From: Sipunculus nudus
Taxonomy: Eukaryota > Annelida > Sipuncula > Golfingiida > Sipunculidae
Direction: 5' to 3'
Assembly: GCA_026874595.1 (NCBI GenBank)
Contig: CM049315.1
Coordinates: 37,094,164-37,158,163, forward strand
DNA: 64,000 bases
The notes beneath the pieces are model-generated. The model did not search any database, was not told the DNA's origin, and saw only the letters and a program-made list of their open reading frames with translations. The position numbers and the translations under genes were made by a program. Shown here one piece after another: positions 1 to 7,395 of the stretch (positions are counted from its first letter, which is position 1; each line of letters opens with the position of its first letter).

Positions 1-2
1 AC

Positions 3-899
3 AGCTCGCCACAATCGCCCGGCACAGACGCTGACAGGCCGACCGCACACGGGGCGACGAATGGCTCAAACCTGATCCTGAATTACGAAGGGAATGCGAC
101 ACACTCCACGTCACAGGAGGAGGAAACGACCCTCAAAGCGCCTACGGTAAACGGGCGCCGACCCGCCATACCAGACCCCTACGAAATATCTCTTAATACA
201 CCCGCAATGCCGGCCTTGTTGAACATAGATACACAAGACCTGGCATTGCCAGACGAGGTGCGTGACGAAGACGAGGACGGAAGTGTCCGTTTGCACCTCA
301 ATCAATCGGGCCCGGCGCAAGAGGGAGATGCGGGTAACGCTTTGGAGAATGAGGTGTCTATCGCCCGCTCAGCAACAAGTCAACGAGACAAAAGCGCGCC
401 ACCGTCTGCAGTGGTTGGTGAGCATGAAAGTCCTTATTCTGATATATCAGACGACGAAATGGACAATACCGGGTTACCTGTGGGGGGGACACAACAACAT
501 ATGGGTACACATTACGATCACATGCACAATGCAGGGACGGACTTGGGACACAGCACTCATTCACCCTTCACGGGACAATTCATGCCGTCTCCCGGCGTGG
601 TCAAAGCCAATGCGCCCGTTTACGCCTGTGCAGGGCAACGGCCGATTGCTGGCGTCACAGTCAATGCGCACTTGTATGACGGGACGGGACTGCAGCAGCA
701 AGGTACGTCCGTTGCAAGCGACCCAAACCCGATGAACATTCTGTACACCGTCGCCCAGCAACTGTTAACATGTGACGTGAATACACAGAATTATATATAC
801 ACTCCAGCTGCACCTATCGTCGCAACGCCAAACAATGCAACTGCGCATAATACGCCTCAAACACGGCCGCCATGGATACGCAGGAACTTTGGAATGTGA
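3..899 (+). CDS. C-terminal part of an uncharacterised viral protein (5' truncated)
   Basis: The frame is open from the window edge to the TGA at 897-899, so the true start lies upstream. An internal ATG at 207 would give 230 residues but need not be the start. The visible part is low-complexity and hydrophilic, rich in Asn, Thr, Pro, Gln and Asp, with an acidic stretch shortly after the ATG at 207 and no membrane segment or enzyme motif. Such composition is common in herpesvirus capsid scaffold or tegument proteins, but no family-specific motif is visible, so no function is assigned. Its last 28 bases overlap the next small gene in another frame. Confidence 0.6.
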   Translation, partial: SSPQSPGTDADRPTAHGATNGSNLILNYEGNATHSTSQEEETTLKAPTVNGRRPAIPDPYEISLNTPAMPALLNIDTQDLALPDEVRDEDEDGSVRLHLNQSGPAQEGDAGNALENEVSIARSATSQRDKSAPPSAVVGEHESPYSDISDDEMDNTGLPVGGTQQHMGTHYDHMHNAGTDLGHSTHSPFTGQFMPSPGVVKANAPVYACAGQRPIAGVTVNAHLYDGTGLQQQGTSVASDPNPMNILYTVAQQLLTCDVNTQNYIYTPAAPIVATPNNATAHNTPQTRPPWIRRNFGM

Positions 900-1036
900 C
901 GAACACGATGACGGACAAGCTGCACAGGGCCATCAGCAGCTTTCAACAGTCGATGGCCATGCTGGAAGACGTCAAACAGAACTTTCAACAGTTGCAGCAA
1001 CAAGTACTCCTAGTTTTCCCACGGGGATCAGCATAA
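872..1036 (+). CDS. Small coiled-coil protein (54 residues)
   Basis: The ATG at 872 sits in a perfect Kozak context (GCCGCCATGG), which is the main reason to believe this short frame. The product is mostly one amphipathic helix: a Gln-rich heptad-like stretch in its middle and C-terminal half suggests a coiled coil, and the mean composition is polar. It overlaps the end of the preceding gene by 28 bases, consistent with a compact viral transcription unit. No family is recognised. A small oligomerising adaptor or capsid accessory protein would fit, but that is inference. The alternative is a chance frame. Confidence 0.45.
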   Translation: MDTQELWNVTNTMTDKLHRAISSFQQSMAMLEDVKQNFQQLQQQVLLVFPRGSA

Positions 1037-1300
1037 ACTGATACTTTCCACGTAAAACGTAATGTGGTTCTGTGTCATTGTGACAAAGCGAGCCAACACG
1101 AAACTCAAAATGCTTGACTGTTTATTGTGTATGGAGATGTAAGTATATGCTAAAGGTTATGTTTAAAGTTGATTACTGTTGATCATGTGAAATGTCAAAA
1201 TGAAATGTCGAAATGAAATGTCAAAATGAAATGTTAAATCAAATGTCAAAATGGAATGTCAAAATGAAATGTTAAATCAAATGTCAAAATGGAATGTCAA

Positions 1301-1383
1301 AATGAAATGTTAACATGATATGTCTAACTGTGTATGTTTCAAAACAGCGATCACGGATGATATATATATTATTATACGGCTTT
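1301..1383 (+). repeat. AT-rich direct repeat, copy 1
   Basis: About 83 bp, nearly identical to 1496-1578 (offset 195). Both copies carry the same block running from a TTAACATGA segment through AACAGCGATCACGG into a TATATATATTATTATACGG core. The easily melted core resembles what origins or matrix-attachment sites use, but no origin motif is recognised. Confidence 0.8.
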
Positions 1384-1495
1384 ACAATATATGCTTGTCT
1401 CATACGTCACCCGACGTTATGCTAAAAGATGATAACTGTTGATAATGTCAAATGTAAATGAAATGTCAAAATGAAATGTCAAACTGAAATGTCAA

Positions 1496-1578
1496 AATGA
1501 AATGTTAACATGAAATGTCTAACTGTGTATGTTTCAAAACAGCGATCACGGATGATATATATATTATTATACGGCTTA
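1496..1578 (+). repeat. AT-rich direct repeat, copy 2
   Basis: Second copy of the element at 1301-1383, differing at only a few positions. The sequence between the copies is built of the short AATGTCAAAATG-like motif, suggesting local tandem expansion. Confidence 0.8.
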
Positions 1579-1781
1579 ACAATAGATACTAGTCTCAAAC
1601 GTACGGCTTGTTGTTTTCTGAAAAGGACATTGTATGACAGCGTCTGTATGGTATGTGATATAACGTAAAAAACCACTATTGATCAGAGTTTGGGATTGTG
1701 GATACTTAATACATAATATTAAATAAATATGGCTTTATATTTTCGGTACGCCCATTTTACATGCCATCATTAAAAATGTCA

Positions 1782-1812
<31 letters not shown>

Positions 1813-2123
1813 TGATAGACTCCATGCTATCGAAACATATTTCACGATCCACCAAGATGCCAGCATTCAGTCATTCTAAGTCTGACTCAGATATTAAATC
1901 TGTTACACATATCTCCTCTGTGGACATGGTGAAAATAGTTCCGGTAACATACGATAGGGGGCGCTGCCTCATACAGCACTGGTCAACACAACAAAATAGC
2001 CCTTTGCCGGACAACGGTCTACATGACATTTACGAAATACCTGCTAAAATTTTAGGAAAAATATGCCTCAAACATTCCACGAGTAACACACACACCAAAG
2101 ATTAAATGTGTCCACAACCCTAC

Positions 2124-2130
2124 TATATAA
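2124..2130 (+). promoter_or_regulatory. TATA box in left arm, directed inward
   Basis: TATATAA embedded in a block conserved in the opposite arm, where the reverse complement occurs at 5057-5063. It would start transcription near 2155-2160, running toward the palindrome centre. No protein frame lies within reach, so a non-coding transcript is inferred. Confidence 0.4.
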
Positions 2131-2165
2131 GCAGGCCGGCTCTATAATACTATCAGTTGAGAGCG

Positions 2166-2204
2166 CTCTATGGGCGCTTTTTGGTCCCAGACGGCTCCCC
2201 TGTG
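2166..2204 (+). repeat. 39-bp direct repeat flanking the tRNA insertion, left copy
   Basis: Matches 2375-2413 with few differences (TGGGCGCTTTT ... CAGACGGCTCCCCTGTG). The right arm of the palindrome has only one copy, so the intervening 170 bp plus one copy is an insertion or duplication specific to the left arm. Confidence 0.75.
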
Positions 2205-2208
2205 TCTG

Positions 2209-2234
2209 TGACGTCACACTTTCCATCAGCCAAT
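2209..2234 (+). promoter_or_regulatory. CRE-like and CCAAT motifs upstream of the tRNA gene
   Basis: A perfect TGACGTCA (CRE/ATF site) at 2209-2216 and a CCAAT at 2230-2234 lie about 60-90 bp upstream of the tRNA gene within the left-arm-specific insertion. They could be fortuitous; function is not shown by sequence alone. Confidence 0.3.
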
Positions 2235-2295
2235 CAAATCAAGGAACAGTACCTGTTCATGATAACATAAGAAACTCACGTACACAAAGCATGTA

Positions 2296-2368
2296 GTCCC
2301 TGTGGCGCAATGGTTAGCGCGTCCGGCTGTTAATCGGAAGGTTGGTGGTTCGAGCCCACCCAGGGACG
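2296..2368 (+). tRNA. tRNA-Asn (anticodon GTT)
   Basis: A complete 73-nt cloverleaf: 7-bp acceptor stem (GTCCCTG with CAGGGAC, discriminator G), 4-bp D stem GCGC/GCGC, 5-bp anticodon stem with loop CTGTTAA giving anticodon GTT, and a GGTGG/CCACC T stem with loop TTCGAGC. The internal pol III A box and B box (GGTTCGAGCCC) are intact. The sequence closely resembles animal tRNA-Asn, with a D loop one base shorter than I expect. No CCA is encoded and no T-run terminator follows immediately. It lies in an insertion flanked by 39-bp direct repeats, suggesting capture of a host tRNA gene rather than an ancestral viral gene. Confidence 0.93.
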
Positions 2369-2374
2369 TTATAC

Positions 2375-2413
2375 CTCTATGGGCGCTTTTGGCTCCCAGA
2401 CGGCTCCCCTGTG
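2375..2413 (+). repeat. 39-bp direct repeat flanking the tRNA insertion, right copy
   Basis: Second copy of 2166-2204, offset 209 bp. Its continuation to the right is the part that matches the opposite palindrome arm, so the insertion is the segment between the two copies. Confidence 0.75.
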
Positions 2414-2760
2414 GGGGAGGGGGGGACTTGAGGGGGGGAGGGGGCGGCCCCTCCCTCTGCCTTATGTCAAGAAGTAGTAGAGTTGTGGGCTTGTGGCCAC
2501 CAGGGGTCGGTTGTGTGGTTCAAGTCAGAAGTAGACCAGTTGTAGGTTTGGGGATCGCCGGCAGGGGGGGGGGGGGGAAGAAGAGTCGGTAGGATGTGAA
2601 AGGTCGGTCTGGGTCGTCGAGGTTAGAGATGAAAGGTCAGTAGGGTTTACCGGGGGGGGGACCAGGGGAGTTCTGGGTGGGATCGCCTGGCGGGGGGGGA
2701 ACAGGGGAGTTCTGGGTAGGATCGCCCGGCGGGGGGGAACAGGGGAGTCCTGGTTGGGAT
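2410..2760. repeat. G-tract zone of the left arm (packaging-signal-like)
   Basis: Several runs of 7-11 consecutive G (near 2410-2445, 2567-2577, 2652-2660, 2692-2699 and 2733-2739) embedded in imperfect units of about 40-65 bp that contain AGGGGAGT and GGTGGGATCG-type segments. The mirror zone of the right arm has C tracts. Herpesvirus pac1/pac2 cleavage signals are built around G or C tracts within repeats, so this is a plausible cleavage/packaging zone; that is inference. Confidence 0.5.
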
Positions 2761-2960
2761 CGGAGACCCATGTGAATGGTTAAAGAGTGTTCATCGGATA
2801 TCATCGGTACTGGAAAAGCCACAGGTGTGCAACGCATGTCAAAGCACTAGGGGATCGTTCAGATCCCGACAGAGGGTCTCCACTGGGGCCGAGACCCCTA
2901 TAGAAATTTCTCCACAGGGCTCGTGGTGGGGGCTTCGCCCCCGGGAAGAATACTTTATGT

Positions 2961-3600
2961 GGGATCGATCCCTACAAAGAATATACACAGGGGGCGAGGC
3001 CCCCATAAGGAATTACATGGAAGGCCCGTGGTGGGGGCCTCGCCCCCGGGAATAATACTTTATGGGGGATCGATCCCTAAAAAGAATATACCCCGGGGGC
3101 GAGGCCCCCATAAGGAAATATATGGAAGGCCCGTGGTGGGGGCCTCGCCCCCAGGTGATAATACTTTATGTGGGATCGATCCCTAAAAAGAATATACACA
3201 GGGGGCGAGGCCCCCATAAGGAATTACATGGAGGGCCCGTGGTGGGGGCCTCGCCCCCGGGAATAATATTTTATGGGGGATCGATCCCTAAAAAGAATAT
3301 ACACAGGGGGCGAGGCCCCCATAAGGAATTACATGGAAGGCCCGTGGTGGGGGCCTCGCCCCCAGGGGAAAATACTTTATGTGGGATCGATCCCTAAAAA
3401 GAATATACACAGGGGGCGAGGCCCCCATAAGGAATTACATGGAAGGCCCGTGGTGGGGGCCTCGCCCCCAGGGGAAAATACTTTATGTGGGATCGATCCC
3501 TAAAAAGAATATACCCCGGGGGCGAGGCCCCCATAAGGAAATATATGGAAGGATCGTGATGGGGGCCTCGCCCCCGGGAGAATACTGTATGGGGATCGGG
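2961..3600. repeat. Tandem array of about 106-bp units, left arm (6 copies)
   Basis: Unit starts marked by the perfect palindrome GGGATCGATCCC at 2961, 3066, 3172, 3277, 3383 and 3489 (spacing 105-106 bp). Each unit contains further inverted motifs (GGGGGCGAGGCCCCC and GGGGGCCTCGCCCCC) separated by AT-rich spacers. Because 106 is not a multiple of three, overlapping frames of similar peptide appear in all registers; these are treated as non-coding. The dense nested dyads would form strong hairpins. Confidence 0.95.
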
Positions 3601-3652
3601 GCGCCGAAGGCGCCAATACACAGATGTATGTATGGAGGGCGCCTTCGGCGCC
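3598..3652. other. Central hairpin of the palindrome
   Basis: GGCGCCGAAGGCGCC at about 3600-3614 pairs with GGCGCCTTCGGCGCC at 3638-3652 across a 23-base AT-rich loop containing ATGTATGTATGG. This marks the symmetry axis near 3626, where the 106-bp units switch from one orientation to the other. Confidence 0.85.
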
Positions 3653-3751
3653 TAGATCCCTAAAATGAATATTCCCGGGGGCGAGGCCCCCACCACGGGC
3701 CCTCCATCTAAATCCTTATGGGGGCCTCGCCCCCAGTATATATTCTTTTTA

Positions 3752-4440
3752 GGGATCGATCCCACATAAATTATTATCCCCTGGGGGCGAGGCCCCCACC
3801 ACGTGCCTTCCATGTATTTCCTTATGGGGGCCTCGCCCCCAGTGTATATTCTTTGTAGGGATCGATCCCACATAAAGTATTATCCCCTGGGGGCGAGGCC
3901 CCCACCACGTGCCTTCCATGTAATTCCTGATGGGGGCTTCGCCCCCTGGGTATATTCTTTGTAGGGATCGATCCCACATAAAGTATTTTCCCCTGGGGGC
4001 GAGGCCCCCACCACGGGCCTTCCATGTAATTCCTTATGGGGGCCTCGCCCCCTGTGTATATTCTTTTTAGGGATCGATCCCACATAAAGTATTTTCCCCT
4101 GGGGGCGAGGCCCCCACCACGGGCCTTCCATGTAATTCCTTATGGGGGCCTCGCCCCCTGTGTATATTCTTTTTAGGGATCGATCCCCCATAAAGTATAA
4201 TCCCCTGGGGGCGAGGCCCCCACCACGGGCCCTCCATGTTATTCCTTATGGGGGCCTCGCCCCCTGTGTGTATTCTTTTTAGGGATCGATCCCCCATAAA
4301 GTATAATCCCCTGGGGGCGAGGCCCCCACCACGGGCCCTCCATGTAATTCCTTATGGGGGCCTCGCCCCCTGTGTGTATTCTTTTTAGGGATCGATCCCC
4401 CATAAAGTATTATCCCCTGGGGGCGAGGCCCCCACCACGA
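3752..4440. repeat. Tandem array of about 106-bp units, right arm (7 copies)
   Basis: The GGGATCGATCCC marker recurs at 3752, 3858, 3964, 4070, 4176, 4282 and 4388, exactly 106 bp apart, in reverse orientation to the left array. Units within an arm are nearly identical, indicating recent homogenisation by unequal exchange or gene conversion. Confidence 0.95.
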
Positions 4441-4609
4441 CCCCTGTGGAGAAACCTCTATAGGGGCCTCGGCCCCAGGGGAGATTCTGTGGTGATCGGA
4501 ACGATCCCATTGTGCTTTGACGTGTGTTGCACACCGTTGGCTTTCCCAGTACCGATGATACCCGACGATCACTCTTTAACCATTCACATCCGTATACGAA
4601 CCCACCTAG

Positions 4610-4830
4610 GACTCCCCTGTTCCCCCCCCCTTGTGACCCCTGTTGACCTTTCACCTCCGACCCGATCCCACTCACAACTCCCCTGTTCCCCCCCCCCCCC
4701 CAGGCGACCCCTGCTGACCTTTCCCCTTCGACCCGATCCCATCCAGAACTCCCCTGTTTTCCCCCCCCTGGCGACCCCTGTTGACCTTTCACATCCGACC
4801 TCGACGACCCCAACCGACCTTTCACATCCA
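4610..4830. repeat. C-tract tandem repeats of the right arm
   Basis: Three units of about 66 bp, each with a C run (8-14 bases, near 4621, 4687 and 4758) followed by GCGACCCCTG.TGACCTTTC and CCGACC. This mirrors the G-tract zone at 2410-2760. It is packaging-signal-like by composition only. Confidence 0.65.
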
Positions 4831-5056
4831 ACCGACCCTTATTCACCTCCTGCCGGTGATCCCCAAACCTACAACCGGTCTAGTTCTGACTTGAACCACA
4901 CAACCGGCCACAGACCCACAACTCTACTACTTCTTGACATAAGGCAGAGGGAGGGGCCGCCCCCTCCCGTCCCCCCCTCCCCCACAGGGGAGCCGTCTGG
5001 GACCCAAAAGCGCCCAGAGAGCGCTCTCAACTGATAGTATAATAGACTCGGCCTGC

Positions 5057-5063
5057 TTATATA
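5057..5063 (-). promoter_or_regulatory. TATA box in right arm, directed inward
   Basis: Reverse-strand TATATAA, the mirror of 2124-2130. Together they would drive convergent transcription into the repeat arrays. Confidence 0.4.
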
Positions 5064-5079
5064 GTAGGGTTGTGGACAC

Positions 5080-5638
5080 ATTGAAATCTTTGGTGTGCGG
5101 CAGATTTCACGTTTGTGCAAGATGTACGCGCAAACTGAAAAAGATATCGCAAATGTTACTCGTTGAACGCTTAAAGCATATTTTTCCAAAGATTTTAGCA
5201 CATATTTTGTAAATGTTGTGTAGACCGTTGTCCGGCAAATGGCCATTTTGTGTTGCTGACCAATATGACGGTGTCAGTATCGCCACCTGCCGACGACAAG
5301 TGGAACTATATCAGATAGACAACGGATTTATCTAATTAAGTTGCACACATGAAACAACATTGAAATCTTTGGTGTGCGGCAGATTTCACGTTTGTGCAAG
5401 ATGTACCCGCAAACTGGAAAATATATCACGAATGTCACTCGTTGAACGTTTGAGGCATATTTTTACTAAAATTATTGCAGGTATTTCGTAAATGTTGTGT
5501 AGACCGTTGTCCGGCAAATGGCCATTTTGTGTTGCTGACCAATATATTGGCGTCAGTATCGCCACCTGCCGACGACAAGTAGAACTATATCAGATAGACA
5601 ACGGATTTATCTAATTAAGTTGCACACATGAAACAACA
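5080..5638 (+). repeat. Tandem duplication of a 279-bp unit
   Basis: Copy one spans 5080-5358 and copy two 5359-5638. Both begin ATTGAAATCTTTGGTGTGCG and end with GTTGCACACATGAAACAAC. Divergence is mainly in the middle third. The first half of copy one is also the outer end of the palindrome, mirrored by a single copy in the left arm (about 1980-2105). No protein frame is supported. Confidence 0.93.
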
Positions 5639-6500
5639 TTTGTGCGGACTGCATACTTTAATTGAACTGGATGTTTTGTGTGCCTTTATGTATTTATAAA
5701 ATGTATCAGAAAATGATCAGGAATCACATATGCGGATGATCATGGCATAAAGAAGACCGTGAAACTTTCATATTTTATTCATTATATAAGTTCCGTCTTA
5801 TGAGTTCCACAGGTATTGTGACGTAGATTCAGGCAAAACATTGTTGAAAATAACGAGTACATCAAGTTTTTATACATATTTTTGAAATATTGTCACATAT
5901 GCATTTATTTAAAATTTCGTTTTCTGAGTTTGGAAGTATCAAGTGATATCAACATCTATTAGTATGTTTGTCGTATCTGGTTGATCAGATCCATATAACA
6001 TCTGGTTGTTCAAACGATTTTCGTGCATTCGCATTGGATGTGCCTAAAATATACATCTGGGTGACGAATGGTTTTGATGTACCCGTCTTCTTCTTTTTAA
6101 AAAATGTATATAACGTGAAAGTACACCTCGGCGTGCAGGGTTTTCTGTATCGGGTGTTTAATCTGAAACCGATCGCCAACGACAAAACTAATTTATGAAT
6201 ACATGCAAACACGCAGACAGTTATCGAGCAGCGATGAAAAAGCAGATTACCAGCAAACGTATTAAGATCATACCAGGGACGAACCCTGTTTAACCACATT
6301 TCAACCCGTCACCCCTCATATACATATATATATATATATTCATGTGAGCTTGAGAAGCCGTCACCCCTTGTTTCATGGCGGGTGAGACCTTCCGAATACA
6401 TGCATCCCATTCAAGCCACGCCCACGCAACACATTGTGTTTGACGTACCCAACAGTTGCGGACGTGTGCTCATTCTTGATTATACTTCGGACACAGCGTG
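5639..6500. other. Non-coding AT-rich stretch
   Basis: No supported gene. A short open frame at 5968-6198 lacks any recognisable property and is opposed by an equally long frame on the other strand. A TA microsatellite lies near 6322-6340. The last part probably carries the promoter of the gene at 6501. Confidence 0.5.
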
Positions 6501-7043
6501 ATGCATTCGCTCCCAGCCGACGACCAGTTAACCAGCAGGTTGTGCGACAAGAACGAAATGACATATCTGATGGACAATTTGATGGGTCACGCGGAGCTAC
6601 TTTTGAAGAAGATCAAAGTCCTTGACGACAGATCAACTGATGTATTTCCCAGATCGTGGCAGTGCGTGGAACTGGTTGACGGCGTGGACCCGTGGCCACC
6701 CAGCCTCTGCTTGAGTATGATAACTGATATCGGGAGAGGGTACGGGATCACACTTGATGAGGCTACTTTGACGGCTGTGTATAAAACGGAACCGTGGGTC
6801 AGCTGGCACAGGATATGCCCTTCGATCACAGTGAACCTTACACGCATGGTCCCGACGGCTGAAGCCCGATGCCTGGCTGTGTACATATTGTACTGCTTCT
6901 TTAGCAAAGAGTACCGAGTGTCTCACGCTGACAGCGATTTCCACAGGGGTCTGCTGTGTTTAAATTACTGCCCATGTAGCCGATACCAAACGAGGAATGT
7001 CACCTCTCGTTGCTGTTGTGTGTCACTTGGTCCTTTCTCGTGA
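6501..7043 (+). CDS. Uncharacterised protein, paralogue of the gene at 33323
   Basis: 180 residues from the ATG at 6501. The core (about residues 50-135) shares a clear pattern with the product at 33323-33844: a Trp, then VDPWPPSLCL, an AVYK motif about 30 residues later and a VPTAEA..L..YILYCF segment. No membrane segment, signal peptide or known catalytic motif is visible. The C-terminal 35 residues are Cys-rich and have no counterpart in the paralogue, so the end may have changed by frame shift. The family is probably specific to this virus group. It sits between the repeat region and the CARD-like gene, an area of accessory genes. Function unknown. Confidence 0.7.
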   Translation: MHSLPADDQLTSRLCDKNEMTYLMDNLMGHAELLLKKIKVLDDRSTDVFPRSWQCVELVDGVDPWPPSLCLSMITDIGRGYGITLDEATLTAVYKTEPWVSWHRICPSITVNLTRMVPTAEARCLAVYILYCFFSKEYRVSHADSDFHRGLLCLNYCPCSRYQTRNVTSRCCCVSLGPFS

Positions 7044-7333
7044 AAGCGTCATTGTGTACCCGATATCTGACAGCGTACGTCACACACAATGACACCAGTG
7101 CATACATCTCCTCATTGTGGTTTTTTATATCTATATGTGTTCATGTCGCGTGGGATAATGCATCTCAGAAACGTATCTTCGCTCATGCAGTGGACTGACC
7201 TTGAAATGAGGCCATTTTTTGTTATGTCACATGAGCTCTGCCGTTACTCACATTTGAATTTGGTAAACAATTTTGAGCCTATCCCGTCAACATCCAGGCA
7301 TGCGCACTGCCTGGCTGTACATGTTCGAAAACA

Positions 7334-7340
7334 TATAAAA
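7334..7340 (+). promoter_or_regulatory. TATA box for the CARD-like gene
   Basis: TATAAAA 56 bp upstream of the ATG at 7396, giving a short 5' leader. Spacing and orientation suit a core promoter. Confidence 0.55.
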
Positions 7341-7395
7341 GCTGCGGTGATGTCTAGTTGCCAGGCACAATTCATGTTGGAGCCCTACCACGACC

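Larger units (their letters stand above)
1037..1979. other. AT-rich non-coding region with short repeats
   Basis: No convincing gene. It holds many degenerate copies of a roughly 10-base AATGTCAAAATG-like motif (about 1193-1320 and 1446-1510), a duplicated segment of about 83 bp (listed separately), a TA microsatellite at about 1782-1805 and an AATAAA at 1722-1727. The latter could end the rightward genes upstream. A 114-codon frame beginning near 1761 runs through the TA microsatellite and is judged to be chance. Confidence 0.6.
1980..5262. repeat. Large imperfect inverted repeat (about 1.6-kb arms)
   Basis: The left arm (about 1980-3600) and right arm (about 3650-5262) are reverse complements over most of their length: the TTTGCCGGACAACGGTCTAC segment at the left end, the TATA-containing segment, a GGGCGCTTTT block, the G-tract or C-tract zone and the 106-bp repeat arrays all occur in mirrored order. 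The centre is a short GC hairpin near 3626. Arms differ by indels, most notably an extra 209 bp with a tRNA gene in the left arm only. Herpesvirus genomes commonly carry inverted repeats at segment joints and termini, and this is most easily read as such a joint or an origin-type palindrome. It contains no supported protein gene. Confidence 0.85.

Noticed and set aside
1193-1510. CRISPR array
   Set aside because: The repeats are short, degenerate and contiguous, with no regular unique spacers, and the genome is of a eukaryotic virus type.
1761-2105. 114-codon frame containing an Ile-Tyr repeat
   Set aside because: The repeat peptide is the translation of a TA microsatellite, and the rest has no recognisable properties.
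2302-2592. A 96-codon frame across the tRNA gene and G tracts
   Set aside because: It reads through the tRNA and a homopolymer-rich repeat; composition is that of the repeat and the tRNA explains the conserved part.
2825-3663. Overlapping open frames encoding Gly/Pro/Arg-rich repeat peptides in the left repeat array (and mirror frames at 3652-4572)
   Set aside because: They follow directly from the 106-bp unit: the period is not a multiple of three, so the same peptide appears in every register and on both strands. No start context or non-repeat sequence supports translation.
4354-5034. 226-codon frame in the right palindrome arm
   Set aside because: A Pro-rich product of C-tract repeats, with a comparably long frame on the opposite strand; no coding character.
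5968-6299. Short opposing frames in the gap before 6501
   Set aside because: Both strands are open over the same AT-rich sequence; no motif, membrane segment or start context favours either.
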